Assembly (NCBI RefSeq): GCF_014695725.1 | Contig: NZ_JACJOU010000033.1 | Coordinates: 372,001-436,000 of the forward strand | Source of the DNA: Microcoleus sp. FACHB-672 | GTDB lineage: Bacteria > Cyanobacteriota > Cyanobacteriia > Cyanobacteriales > Oscillatoriaceae | Direction: 5' to 3' | Length of the DNA stretch: 64,000 bases | Part shown: one piece after another, positions 19,378-28,457 of the stretch | How the letters are laid out: every line of letters begins with the position of its first letter | How positions within the stretch are numbered: position 1 is the stretch's first letter | Notes under the pieces: generated by a model | The model's database searches: none | What the model was told of the DNA's origin: nothing | What the model saw: only the letters and a program-made list of their open reading frames with translations | Translations under genes and position numbers: made by a program

Positions 19378-20748
19378 GTGCTGCCTTATCGACGTTCTGC
19401 TGCATTTGTTGGCTTAGCTGCTTGCTTGCTGATCTCTGTGACGTCTTGTGCCAATAGCCCCACCGGCAAGGCGCTAGAGCAATCTTTAGCGGCAGATCCC
19501 CGACTCCAAGAAAATCCTGCTACCTTTACCCCCCCACCAGCTCAAAGTAGCCGGCCAGATGAGGCTGCTGCTGAGCTGCCGGCTGATTTTCCGAGTGAAA
19601 TTCCCTTATATCCAGACGCGAAACTACAGGAAGCCAAGCCGCTGCTTGATGCCGCCGGCAACCCAGATGAACAAGGGCAGGTGACGCGCTGGACGACTTC
19701 CGACTCAAGTACCTTAGTCCAGAACTTTTACCGCAAGCAGTTTCAAGAAAACAAATGGCAGTTGGTCAGCCAACCGGCAGACGACCGCAAAGGCTCATTT
19801 GAAACCTCCCTGGATAATTTACAGGTAAAAGTGTTTGTGGAGCCGGCAGGGCAAAAATTAACCGATGGCGCGAATTTGGTGATTAAATACCGGCGTGATG
19901 CAGGTGATACAGCCCAGGTAAAACCGGACAAATCACCCAATGCTATGGTCGGCGGATCTCCTAGTTCAACAACCACTTCTGTCGGCGGATCTCCCAGTTC
20001 AACAACCACTTCACCCAGCCCAACGCCAACCAAACCGACTAAGTCCGGAAGCTTTACAGACTTGAATAAAGCGCCGGCAGAATTGCGCCAGTCTGTTGAA
20101 GATTTGGCAGCGCTAGGGGTACTGACGCCTGAAAATGCCGCAGTTAAAACAAAAGAATCGGCTGCCGGTGACAAGTTTGAGCCAAATAAAATCATCACTC
20201 GCCGGGAATACGCCCGTTGGCTGGTTGCGGCAAACAATCAAATTCATAGCAACCAAGCGGCGAGAAAAATTCGTTTGGGATTAGAAACTGCTGAACCGGC
20301 TTTCTCAGATGTCTCCCGCAAAGATCCCGATTTTGCCGTCATTCAAGGACTCGCCGAAGCCGGCATTATTCCTAGCTCACTTTCTGGAGACGGGACAGAT
20401 GTCTCGTTTCGCCCCGATGCCCCACTGACGCGGGAGCAACTGTTGCTTTGGAAAGTACCATTAGATACGCGTCGGTCTTTACCAACCGCCTCGACTGAAG
20501 CAGTGCAGCAAACTTGGGGTTTCCAAGATGCGGCAAAAATCGATCCTAAAGCCTTGCGTGCGGTACAGGCAGATTTCCAAAATGGAGAACTGTCAAATAT
20601 TCGTCGGTCTTTTGGTTATACAACGCTGTTGCAACCCAGCAAGCCGGTGACTCGTGCAGAAGCCGGTGCAGCGCTTTGGTATTTTGGCTTTCAGGGTGAA
20701 GGACTCTCTGCAAAAGATCTGCTGCAAGCCAAGCGTCAGAGCAACTAA
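19378..20748 (+). CDS. Lipoprotein with SLH domains
   Basis: 456 residues. The N-terminus is a lipoprotein signal with lipobox SVTSC (Cys24). A segment FPSEIPLYPDAKL... near 75-170 resembles the small alpha/beta domain seen in other cyanobacterial envelope proteins. A Ser/Thr/Gly/Pro linker (~190-220) carries a duplicated 11-residue unit. The C-terminal half (~225-450) reads as SLH-like repeats (FTDLNKAPAELRQSVEDLAALGVL; ITRREYARWLVAANN; FSDVSRKDPDFAVIQGLAEAGII; LTREQLLLW; VTRAEAGAALWYF). SLH domains bind peptidoglycan-linked polymer, so it probably links outer membrane and wall. The start is GTG 19378 with a weak ribosome site. There is no porin barrel. Confidence 0.8.
   Translation: MLPYRRSAAFVGLAACLLISVTSCANSPTGKALEQSLAADPRLQENPATFTPPPAQSSRPDEAAAELPADFPSEIPLYPDAKLQEAKPLLDAAGNPDEQGQVTRWTTSDSSTLVQNFYRKQFQENKWQLVSQPADDRKGSFETSLDNLQVKVFVEPAGQKLTDGANLVIKYRRDAGDTAQVKPDKSPNAMVGGSPSSTTTSVGGSPSSTTTSPSPTPTKPTKSGSFTDLNKAPAELRQSVEDLAALGVLTPENAAVKTKESAAGDKFEPNKIITRREYARWLVAANNQIHSNQAARKIRLGLETAEPAFSDVSRKDPDFAVIQGLAEAGIIPSSLSGDGTDVSFRPDAPLTREQLLLWKVPLDTRRSLPTASTEAVQQTWGFQDAAKIDPKALRAVQADFQNGELSNIRRSFGYTTLLQPSKPVTRAEAGAALWYFGFQGEGLSAKDLLQAKRQSN
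19948..20013 (+). repeat. Tandem 33-bp duplication within the SLH lipoprotein gene
   Basis: Two adjacent 33-base units (19948-19980 and 19981-20013) differ at two bases and encode VGGSPSSTTTS twice. The repeat lengthens the flexible linker between the lipid anchor and the SLH part and is likely to vary in copy number. Confidence 0.85.
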
Positions 20749-21086
20749 ACGAGCTATAGCCGCCAAAAGCAGGATATACTTTTGGCCCAGGTTGCGGATT
20801 TTAAGGCAAACTACATCTGGGGTTATGTAAATCTAAAGGTTAGTGGGACACATACTTATTGTGTTCCCCTTATCCTTATAATAATGTGGGTCAATCAGCC
20901 TTTAAGGCACTACCTCAAACCGCCTAGTTCGTCTACATAAATTTTTAGATGCTCAAAAACTGCATCAGAGAATTTCTACTAACGAAAGCTGTTCAACGAC
21001 TCCACTGAGCTAGTGAACCGAAAAGCCTAAATAGATGACTCGTACCATAAGTAGCTAAATTCGGGCTAGAGAGAAGGGTCCGTTAT
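20749..21086. other. Intergenic region with terminator-like hairpin
   Basis: No gene seen. GCCAAAAG-CAGGATATA-CTTTTGGC (20762-20786), an 8-bp stem, lies just after the SLH lipoprotein gene and probably ends its transcript although there is no T-run. The rest is the upstream region of the rsbR operon; a leader-like purine stretch AGAGAGAAGGG precedes rsbR. Confidence 0.5.
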
Positions 21087-21953
21087 ATGAACTTGAGCGG
21101 CCAAAGTAAAATCTCAGAGATTATTAAAACTGATCAAAGCCAACTGTTGGCAGATTGGCTCTCTGAGCAAGTATCTGTAGGTATCCGTAAAGACCTAATT
21201 AGGGAGACAGAACTGCGGGAAGAGTGCCGGGAATTTCTTGAGCTGTTAGCAGTTGCAGCTCACGAGGGGAACTTAACCGACATTCAAGCACCGGAGTGGC
21301 GTAGCGTGCGCGAGATGCTTGGGTCAATTTCGCGCTCACGCAGCCAGAAAGGCTTCACGCCATCAGAAACCGCAGTCTTTGTTTTTTCTTTGAAGCAACC
21401 TTTGTTCACCCGGTTGCGCTCACAACTTGCACAGGATAGCGAAAGCCTTCTCGAAGAAATTTGGTTGGTTAGTACGCTCCTGGACAAGCTTGGCCTCTGG
21501 ACAACAGAGAGCTATCAAAAAGCCCGAGAAGAAGTGATCCTGCGCCAGCAAGAGGAACTGATGGAACTGTCAACGCCGGTTGTAAAGCTGTGGGACGGCA
21601 TTTTAGCTCTACCCATCATTGGCACCCTCGATAGCGCCCGCACCCAAGTGATGATGGAGTCACTGTTGCAGAAGATTGTAGAGACGGGATCGGAAGTCGC
21701 CATCATCGATATTACGGGAGTGCCAACCGTTGATACTCTGACGGCTCAGCACTTACTCAAGACAGTGACTGCGGCTCGTCTGATGGGCGCTGATTGCATC
21801 CTGAGCGGAATTCGTCCTCAGATTGCTCAAACGATTGTCTACTTGGGCGTAGATCTCGCTGATGTGATTACCAAGGCGTCCCTAGCCGATGCCTTTCTTC
21901 TAGCCCTCAAGCGAACTGGAGCCACGATCTCTCGCCCGCAAACACGCAATTAA
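21087..21953 (+). CDS. rsbR: RsbR-type stressosome STAS protein
   Basis: 288 residues. The N-terminal helical sensor domain (1-~145, a non-haem, RsbR_N-like fold by context) is followed by a connecting helix and a C-terminal STAS domain (~160-280). Both phosphorylatable Thr positions of Bacillus RsbRA are matched: DITGVPTVDTLTAQ (Thr171 equivalent) and RPQIAQTIVYLGVDL (Thr205 equivalent). RsbR forms the stressosome core with RsbS and is phosphorylated by RsbT. AAGGG precedes ATG 21087 at good spacing. It is first of a colinear cluster: rsbS starts 8 bases downstream. The gene symbol is by homology; the sensed signal is unknown. Confidence 0.88.
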   Translation: MNLSGQSKISEIIKTDQSQLLADWLSEQVSVGIRKDLIRETELREECREFLELLAVAAHEGNLTDIQAPEWRSVREMLGSISRSRSQKGFTPSETAVFVFSLKQPLFTRLRSQLAQDSESLLEEIWLVSTLLDKLGLWTTESYQKAREEVILRQQEELMELSTPVVKLWDGILALPIIGTLDSARTQVMMESLLQKIVETGSEVAIIDITGVPTVDTLTAQHLLKTVTAARLMGADCILSGIRPQIAQTIVYLGVDLADVITKASLADAFLLALKRTGATISRPQTRN

Positions 21954-21961
21954 GGAGTTTT

Positions 21962-22357
21962 ATGGAACGTATCCCTATACTCCAGATGGGCGACTTCCTT
22001 CTGGTGACGATTCAAGTCGATATGCATGATCGCCTAGCGATGGCTTTGCAAGACGACCTGACCAACCGCATTAACCGAACAAGCGCCCGGGGTGTGCTGA
22101 TAGATATTTCAGCACTGGAGATCGTTGATTCTTTTATTGGACGGATACTGGGAAACATTGCCAAAATGTCGCGTGTACTTGATGCTGAAACGGTCGTTGT
22201 TGGAATGCAGCCGGCAGTCGCCATCACTTTGGTAGAGTTGGGACTCTCCTTAACCGGCATTCGCACAGCCTTAAACGTTGAAAAGGGAATGACGCTCCTG
22301 CGTAAATCGTTGGAGGCTTCTCCTGGGGGGAGCATAGATGGTCGTGCAGAGGTCTGA
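21962..22357 (+). CDS. rsbS: RsbS-type stressosome STAS protein
   Basis: 131-residue single STAS domain. The conserved phosphoacceptor serine lies in LEIVDSFIGRILGN (Ser57, matching Ser59 of Bacillus RsbS). The family N-terminus is IPILQMGDFLLVTIQVDMHD. In stressosomes, RsbS holds RsbT inactive until RsbT phosphorylates it. Here GGAG precedes ATG 21962 by 4-5 bases. The gene overlaps the start chosen for rsbT by 20 bases, so production is probably translationally coupled. Confidence 0.9.
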   Translation: MERIPILQMGDFLLVTIQVDMHDRLAMALQDDLTNRINRTSARGVLIDISALEIVDSFIGRILGNIAKMSRVLDAETVVVGMQPAVAITLVELGLSLTGIRTALNVEKGMTLLRKSLEASPGGSIDGRAEV

Positions 22358-22742
22358 AACGATGAGCATCCAGTCCTCCGCAGACGTAGTGCTAGTACGG
22401 CAAGCCGTGCGTCAGTTTGCTGTAGAACTAGGTTTTAGCTTGATAGATCAGACGAAGATGGTGACGGCGGCAAGTGAGCTGGCACGCAACACGTTAGACT
22501 ATGGCGGGGGCGGGACTGTAAAACTTGAAGCCCTACAGGAGGGAATCCGTCGGGTTCTGCGACTGACTTTTGAAGACAGTGGGCCAGGAATTCCGGATAT
22601 TGAGCTGGCACTAAAAGATGGCTTCACAACCGGCGGCGGACTGGGTATGGGCTTAAGTGGGTCAAAGCGACTGGTAAACGAATTCAATATCGTTTCCCGT
22701 GTCGGAGAAGGCACAAAAATCACGATTACAAAGTGGAAGTAA
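22338..22742 (+). CDS. rsbT: RsbT-type serine/threonine kinase
   Basis: 134 residues of GHKL ATPase/kinase fold with all ATP-lid motifs: ASELARNTLDYGGGG (N-box), EDSGPGIPD (G1), GFTTGGGLGMGLSGSKRLV (G2) and GEGTKITI. The close match in length and order to Bacillus RsbT supports the kinase that phosphorylates RsbR/RsbS and, once released, switches on its partner. ATG 22338 has GGGGAG five bases upstream and gives the family length. ATG 22362 is also well placed for translation. In Bacillus the target is the RsbU phosphatase. No RsbU gene is adjacent here, so the partner may be one of the downstream kinases. Confidence 0.9.
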   Translation: MVVQRSETMSIQSSADVVLVRQAVRQFAVELGFSLIDQTKMVTAASELARNTLDYGGGGTVKLEALQEGIRRVLRLTFEDSGPGIPDIELALKDGFTTGGGLGMGLSGSKRLVNEFNIVSRVGEGTKITITKWK

Positions 22743-22749
22743 GTTAATT

Positions 22750-23757
22750 ATGAACGCTCCCGTTGCCTTGCCCATCTTAGAGTCTAGTCAGGTTGGTGAA
22801 GCGCGACGGATAGCGATGGCAATTGCCACGCGTCTCGGCTTCCATGAAACTCAGCGGGCGCAGGTTGGTATTGTCGTAACTGAGGTCGCAAATAACCTAG
22901 TTCGGCACGCGAAAGACGGTTTGCTGCTGCTACAGGCTGTAACTAAAAACGACATAGCGGGGATGGAAATCCTAGCCTTAGACAAAGGGCCGGGAATCAA
23001 CAATATCCAGGATTGTCTGCGCGACGGGTTTTCTACAGGAGGGACTCCTGGAAATGGTTTGGGGGCGGTTAGCCGGCTTTCTGCTTTTTTTGATATTCAG
23101 TCTGCTCCCAAGGTGGGGACAGCTTTATTAAGCCACCTCTGGGCTAGCCCCATGCCGGTAAAGCAATCGAACAACAATCTAGAGATTGGTGTCGTCTGCC
23201 TACCGATGGCCGGGGAGGAGGTGCCGGGTGATGGGTGGGTAACCGACCAACAGGCCGGTCGTAGTTTGCTATTAGTCGTAGATGGTCTGGGTCATGGCCC
23301 TCTAGCCGCCCAGGCATCCTTAGAAGCCGTTCAAATATTTCGAGACAATGTCCGCAAAAGTCCCAAAGAGATTATTGAAGCGGCTCACGCGGCTTTGCGG
23401 AGCACTCGTGGAGCTGCTTTAGCGATCGCCGAAGTGGATTTTGAACGACAAGTTGTTCGTTTTGCCGGCGTTGGAAATATCTCTGGCTGCGTTTTTTCTC
23501 CCGAAGGAAGCTACAGCATGGTTTCTCACAACGGTACTGTGGGGCATGAGGTGCGTAAGATTCAGGAATTTGTCTATCAGTGGCCTAAAGGAGGGCTTCT
23601 GGTGATGCATTCCGATGGGCTGAGTACGCAGTGGCGTTTGGATCGCTATCCTGGTCTTATAACCAGACATCCCAGCCTGATCGCTGGCGTCTTGTACCGA
23701 GATTTCTCCCGAGGTCGCGATGACGTAACTGTGCTGGTTGTTCGCGAAGAAAGCTGA
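22750..23757 (+). CDS. GHKL ATPase-SpoIIE phosphatase fusion (RsbX-like)
   Basis: 335 residues. The N-terminal RsbT/RsbW-like ATPase domain (~10-140) has VVTEVANNLVRHA, LDKGPGINNI and GFSTGGTPGNGLGAVSRL. The C-terminal PP2C-type SpoIIE domain (~145-335) has LLVVDGLGHGPLAAQAS, HSDGLSTQW and GRDDVTVLVV. RsbX removes phosphate from RsbR/RsbS and resets the stressosome; here the same job is likely, with an added ATPase domain. The frame opens at GTG 22699 within rsbT, but ATG 22750, eight bases after rsbT ends, gives the family start. Anti-sigma-like kinase activity of the N-domain is possible. Confidence 0.87.
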   Translation: MNAPVALPILESSQVGEARRIAMAIATRLGFHETQRAQVGIVVTEVANNLVRHAKDGLLLLQAVTKNDIAGMEILALDKGPGINNIQDCLRDGFSTGGTPGNGLGAVSRLSAFFDIQSAPKVGTALLSHLWASPMPVKQSNNNLEIGVVCLPMAGEEVPGDGWVTDQQAGRSLLLVVDGLGHGPLAAQASLEAVQIFRDNVRKSPKEIIEAAHAALRSTRGAALAIAEVDFERQVVRFAGVGNISGCVFSPEGSYSMVSHNGTVGHEVRKIQEFVYQWPKGGLLVMHSDGLSTQWRLDRYPGLITRHPSLIAGVLYRDFSRGRDDVTVLVVREES

Positions 23758-23830
23758 AGGGCAAAGAAGTACAGCAGTAAGGGCTAAGGAACAATTAGCC
23801 ATTAGCAATCCTTCTATTAGCAATTGACCT

Positions 23831-26014
23831 ATGACCAATCTCCTCACTGTAGAAGTACGCTACGAGCAAGATGTTTTTACGATCCGTCAGCGGGCACGGC
23901 AGATTGCTCAAGCTTTGGGGTTTGAGTCTCAGGATCAGACGCGCATTGCCACTGCTGTATCTGAAATTGCCCGCAATGCCTTCCAATATGCCGGCGGGGG
24001 AAAAGTTGAATTTCGGGTGGAAGGCGAATTGCCTCAGAGTTTGCTGATCTGCATTCGTGACCAAGGGCCGGGCATCGCCAATCTGAAGACTATTCTGGAT
24101 GGGCAGTATAAATCAGAAACCGGCGTGGGCTTAGGCATCATTGGCACCAAGCGGCTGATGGATCGCTTTCAGATCACTTCCAAGCTAGGGCAAGGAACAG
24201 AAGTGTTGATAGGAAAAACCTTGTCGAAGCCGGCACCCATCTTGACGGCAACACGCTTGGGGCAGATTCTTGATGAGTTAGTCATGAAATCGCCTCAAAG
24301 TCCATTTGAGGAAATTCAGCAGCAGAACCAAGAACTGCTTCGCACGCTAGCGGAACTCGAAAAGCGTCAAGCCGAGTTGGCCCAGGTCAATCGCGAGCTA
24401 GAAGATACCAATCGCGGTGTTGTGGCATTATATGCCGAGTTAGACGAAAAAGCAGTTTCCCTGCAGCGAGCCAATGAACTCAAAACTCGCTTCCTCTCGA
24501 ATATGAGCCATGAGTTTCGCACGCCGCTCAACTCGATTATGTCCCTCTCCAGAATGCTGCTAGATCGGATGGATGGTGAATTGACCCCCGATCAAGAAAA
24601 GCAAGTAACATTTATCCGTCAATCAGCTGAAGGTCTCTCGGAGTTAGTGAACGACCTTTTAGATTTGGCAAAGGTCGAGGCGGGAAAAATTGTGGTTCAT
24701 CCAAATGAGTTTGAAGTTAGCGATCTATTCGCTGCTCTCAGAGGAATGCTGCGCCCACTTTTGAGTGATAATTCCTCAATTTCTCTGGTTTTTGAAGAAC
24801 CCATTGGCTTTCCCACGCTCCGCACCGATGAGGGCAAGGTTGCCCAAATTCTAAGAAATTTTATTTCTAATGCCTTGAAATATACCGAAAGAGGTGAAGT
24901 TCGCATCAGAGCTGAACTGGATAGCAACACGGTTGTCTTCTCTGTGTCTGATACAGGTATCGGGATTGCACCTGAAGATACTGATCGCATCTTCGAGGAA
25001 TTTATTCAGGTAAATTCTCACCTTCAAAAACAGGTTAAAGGAACAGGTTTAGGACTGCCGCTTTCGCGCAAGTTAGCCGAATTGCTGGGAGGCAGTGTCT
25101 CGATCAAAAGTTTACAAGGAATGGGTTCCACGTTTTTTGCCACCATACCAGTTGTTTACAGAAGTGATATAGATGAGGCAGATGAAACCGATGCTCCTTT
25201 ACAGTTAGATACGACTCGCTATCCGCTATTAGTTATAGAAGATAACCCAGAGACGATCTTCATCTACGAGAAATATTTTGCGGAGTCGATTTATCAGATG
25301 ATTCCAGCGAGATCGCTCAAGCAAGTAAAACAAGCTTTTCAAAAGTTTAAGCCACGAGCTGTGCTATTAGACGTCTTGCTGGAAGATCAAAATACTTGGG
25401 ATCTCCTTTCTGAGATGAAAGAAAACGCTTCGACACGAGAGATCCCGATTGTCGTCATCACTGTTATTGACAACGAGAAAAAAGCTCGCGCCTTAGGTGC
25501 TGATGCCTTCTTTGTTAAACCAGTGGAACGATTATCGCTTCTCGAAAAACTCAATACTTTAATTAAGCGAGAGCATTTGCAAAAAGTTTTGATTGTTGAT
25601 GATGACCCAGTATGCCGCTATCTACTCAAGCAATATTTAGCCGATTGTACGGGGACTGCTACTGAGAAAAATTGCTTTAATTTTAAGATAATTGAGGCAA
25701 ATTCAGGAGACGAAGGCATCCGTTATGCCGGCCAAGAAAATCCTTCTTGCATTTTTCTCGACTTAGTAATGCCAGGTATGAGCGGGTTTGAGGTTTTGGA
25801 ACAGCTAAAAGCCGATCCAGCAACTCAAAATATTCCGGTCATTATTCATACTTCAAAGGTTCTTGAACCAGAGGAGCGCTCGATACTTGTTGAAAACACA
25901 GTAGCAATTCTCTCAAAAGAAAACCCATCACGTGAAGTCGCGACCTCTCATGTGCGAGAAGCTCTTCTTTTAGCTGGACTGGTGCTGCAAACTGGAGTGC
26001 AAGATTATGTCTGA
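23831..26014 (+). CDS. Hybrid histidine kinase with N-terminal RsbT-like ATPase domain
   Basis: 727 residues. An RsbT-like GHKL domain (~5-135: AVSEIARNAFQYAGGG, RDQGPGIAN, GVGLGIIGTKRLMD) is followed by a coiled coil (~160-215), HisKA (LSNMSHEFRTPLNSI, His227), HATPase_c (~335-450) and two receiver domains: ~475-590 (LLDVLLED, Asp514; Lys in FFVKPVE) and ~595-715 (FLDLVMPGMSG, Asp644). The protein has no membrane helix or classical sensor, so its likely input is the stressosome partner protein. It starts 73 bases after the phosphatase gene and overlaps the next kinase gene by 8 bases. The combination with RsbT-like input is unusual. Confidence 0.88.
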   Translation: MTNLLTVEVRYEQDVFTIRQRARQIAQALGFESQDQTRIATAVSEIARNAFQYAGGGKVEFRVEGELPQSLLICIRDQGPGIANLKTILDGQYKSETGVGLGIIGTKRLMDRFQITSKLGQGTEVLIGKTLSKPAPILTATRLGQILDELVMKSPQSPFEEIQQQNQELLRTLAELEKRQAELAQVNRELEDTNRGVVALYAELDEKAVSLQRANELKTRFLSNMSHEFRTPLNSIMSLSRMLLDRMDGELTPDQEKQVTFIRQSAEGLSELVNDLLDLAKVEAGKIVVHPNEFEVSDLFAALRGMLRPLLSDNSSISLVFEEPIGFPTLRTDEGKVAQILRNFISNALKYTERGEVRIRAELDSNTVVFSVSDTGIGIAPEDTDRIFEEFIQVNSHLQKQVKGTGLGLPLSRKLAELLGGSVSIKSLQGMGSTFFATIPVVYRSDIDEADETDAPLQLDTTRYPLLVIEDNPETIFIYEKYFAESIYQMIPARSLKQVKQAFQKFKPRAVLLDVLLEDQNTWDLLSEMKENASTREIPIVVITVIDNEKKARALGADAFFVKPVERLSLLEKLNTLIKREHLQKVLIVDDDPVCRYLLKQYLADCTGTATEKNCFNFKIIEANSGDEGIRYAGQENPSCIFLDLVMPGMSGFEVLEQLKADPATQNIPVIIHTSKVLEPEERSILVENTVAILSKENPSREVATSHVREALLLAGLVLQTGVQDYV

Positions 26015-28364
26015 TAGTAACTTTGTCACGATCTTGCACGTAGACGACAACGAGACCAACCGCTATGTCGTTAATCGGATGCTTCGGAAAGCGGGGTTTG
26101 AGGTTCAAGAGGCTGCCACCGGCGAAATAGCTCTGGAATCGGTCGCGCACCAGCCGCCCGACTTAATTATCCTTGACGTGCAGCTGCCAGGGATTAATGG
26201 ATTTGAGGTTTGCCACCGGCTCAAGGCAAATCCTGCCACTTCATCGATTCCCGTACTGCATCTGTCTGCTAGTTTTGTCGAGAGTAAAGACAAGGCACTA
26301 GGGTTAGACACAGGTGCAGATGGCTATCTAGCCCAGCCGGTGGAGCCAATCGAGTTACTCGCAACGATAAAAGCTCTGCTCCGTATCCGAGAGGCTGAAG
26401 AGTCGGCACTCGCTTTGGCGAAGGAGTGGCAAACGACCTTCAATGCCATGAGCGATGGTGTGTGTTTACTTGATCGCTTGGGCAGAATTTTGCGCTGTAA
26501 CAGCGCCATGACAAATCTTCTAAAAAAACCGTTCGGCAAGATCGAGGGTTGCTTTTATCAAGAGCTAATGCAAGAGATCCTGGGCTGCGTTGAGGTTGCT
26601 CCCTTAACGCGTGTTCAGGAGACCCGTAGCCGGGAGAACGAGGAGTTAAAGTGTGGGGAACGATGGTTTTCTGTAACGACAGATCCCGTGTTCAATGAGG
26701 GTGGAATTTTCACAGGTGCAGTTTATATCGTAGCCGACATTACAGAGCGTAAATGGGCATCAGAAGCGCTGCGGGCCAGTGAAGAGCGGTTCCGCCTATT
26801 GTTAGAGAATGTGAAAGACTACGCTATTTTCTTCCTCGACACAAAGGGGCTTGTTATTCGTTGGAGTCTTGGGGCAGAGCGCATTTTAGGGTATCAGGAA
26901 GCCGAAATGTTGGGTCAATCTGCCTCAATTATCTATACACCTGAAGACCTAGAGTGCAAGGCCGATAAGCAAGAATTGGAAATAGCAGTAATAGAAGGTC
27001 GATCTGAGAATGAACGCTGGCACTTGCGTAAGGACGGCACCCGTTTCTGGGCAAGTGGTATCGTAACGCCCTTACAAGATGAGATTGGGCAACTACGAGG
27101 CTTTTCTAAAATCATGCGCGACTTCACTGAGCGTAAGCAAGCTGAAGATGAGCGCAACCAACTACTGGTTTCGGAACAGGAGGCACGGGCTGCAGCGGAG
27201 TCAGCAAACCGGATGAAGGATGAGTTTTTGGCGACACTGTCTCATGAACTGCGATCACCTCTCAACGCAATGCTGGGGTGGCTTCGATTACTGAATACCC
27301 GCAAATTTGACGAGGCGACGACTGCGCGGGCGATGGAGACGATTGAACGCAGCGCTAGATCACAAGCTCAGCTTGTGGAGGATTTGCTGGATGTTTCCCG
27401 CATTATTCAGGGTAAGTTGTCCCTTAATGTCCGCTCAGTTGAGCTTGCTTTAGTTGTTGAGGCAGCTCTTGATACCGTCCGCCCAGCGGCTGATGCTAAG
27501 GGCATTCGACTCCAAAGCATACTCGATCCGGCGGCAGGGCCGGTTGCCGGTGACTCAAACCGCTTGCAGCAGATCATTTGGAATTTGTTATCCAATGCGA
27601 TTAAGTTCACACCTAAAGGAGGAAGCGTCCAGGTTCGCCTCGAACGAATTAACTCCCATGTTGAAATAACTGTCATTGATACCGGCGTTGGCATCAGTCC
27701 CGACTTTGTGCCCTATGTTTTCGACCGCTTTCGGCAAGCGGATAGCTCGATTACCCGAACATACAGCGGGCTTGGTCTGGGTCTAGCGATTGTCCGCCAC
27801 TTGGTAGAATTGCACGGCGGAACCGTTCGTGCAGACAGTCAAGGGGAGGGACAGGGAGCAGCATTTATCGTAACGCTTCCGCTTATGCCGGTCCTCATCG
27901 AGACGAGGGAAGTAGAAGGGATTCCCTCAAGGGCTGGAAAGAAAGTTCCATTTGATAATTTACCTTCGCTAGAAGGTTTACAACTACTCGTCGTGGACGA
28001 TGAAGCTGATTCACGTGTGTTTCTCACTACGGTTTTGGAACAGTGTGGAGCTTCTGTGCGTGCCGTTGCATCGTCTGATTCAGCAATTGAGGCCATCAAA
28101 TTTCTTAAACCAGATGTTCTATTAAGCGATATTGGGATGCCAGAAGAGGATGGCTACACTTTTATCCGTAAAGTACGGGCACTCTCTCCAGACCAAGGGG
28201 GCAAGATTCCTGCTGTTGCCCTAACCGCATACGCTAGGGCTGAGGATAGGATGCGAGCAATTGCTGCCGGATTTCAAATGCACATCCCTAAACCTGTGGA
28301 GCCGGCAGAATTAGCGACTGTCGTGGCGAGTCTTGCTGGACGAACCGGCATTCCTAAGCCTTAA
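26007..28364 (+). CDS. Hybrid histidine kinase REC-PAS-PAS-HisKA-HATPase-REC
   Basis: 785 residues: N-terminal receiver (~5-125, DLIILDVQLPGING, Asp57), PAS (~145-250), a second PAS/PAC (~255-390, RFRLLLENVKDYAIF...FTERKQAEDE), HisKA (LATLSHELRSPLNAM, His413), HATPase_c (~510-630, IWNLLSNAIKFTPKGG, VIDTGVGI, YSGLGLGLAIVRHL), and C-terminal receiver (~655-770, DVLLSDIGMPEEDG, Asp708). Its start overlaps the preceding gene by 8 bases, so the two kinases are probably translationally coupled. The N-terminal receiver could accept phosphate from the upstream kinase, making a two-step relay. The output regulator is not in the cluster. Confidence 0.9.
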   Translation: MSDSNFVTILHVDDNETNRYVVNRMLRKAGFEVQEAATGEIALESVAHQPPDLIILDVQLPGINGFEVCHRLKANPATSSIPVLHLSASFVESKDKALGLDTGADGYLAQPVEPIELLATIKALLRIREAEESALALAKEWQTTFNAMSDGVCLLDRLGRILRCNSAMTNLLKKPFGKIEGCFYQELMQEILGCVEVAPLTRVQETRSRENEELKCGERWFSVTTDPVFNEGGIFTGAVYIVADITERKWASEALRASEERFRLLLENVKDYAIFFLDTKGLVIRWSLGAERILGYQEAEMLGQSASIIYTPEDLECKADKQELEIAVIEGRSENERWHLRKDGTRFWASGIVTPLQDEIGQLRGFSKIMRDFTERKQAEDERNQLLVSEQEARAAAESANRMKDEFLATLSHELRSPLNAMLGWLRLLNTRKFDEATTARAMETIERSARSQAQLVEDLLDVSRIIQGKLSLNVRSVELALVVEAALDTVRPAADAKGIRLQSILDPAAGPVAGDSNRLQQIIWNLLSNAIKFTPKGGSVQVRLERINSHVEITVIDTGVGISPDFVPYVFDRFRQADSSITRTYSGLGLGLAIVRHLVELHGGTVRADSQGEGQGAAFIVTLPLMPVLIETREVEGIPSRAGKKVPFDNLPSLEGLQLLVVDDEADSRVFLTTVLEQCGASVRAVASSDSAIEAIKFLKPDVLLSDIGMPEEDGYTFIRKVRALSPDQGGKIPAVALTAYARAEDRMRAIAAGFQMHIPKPVEPAELATVVASLAGRTGIPKP

Positions 28365-28457
28365 ATGGCGAGAAAATTATCTAAGTTGATGAGAGCGAAG
28401 AAATTTCTCAATCTCTATTAAAACGTATATAGGATTGCTAGAGATTAACGAGATTAT

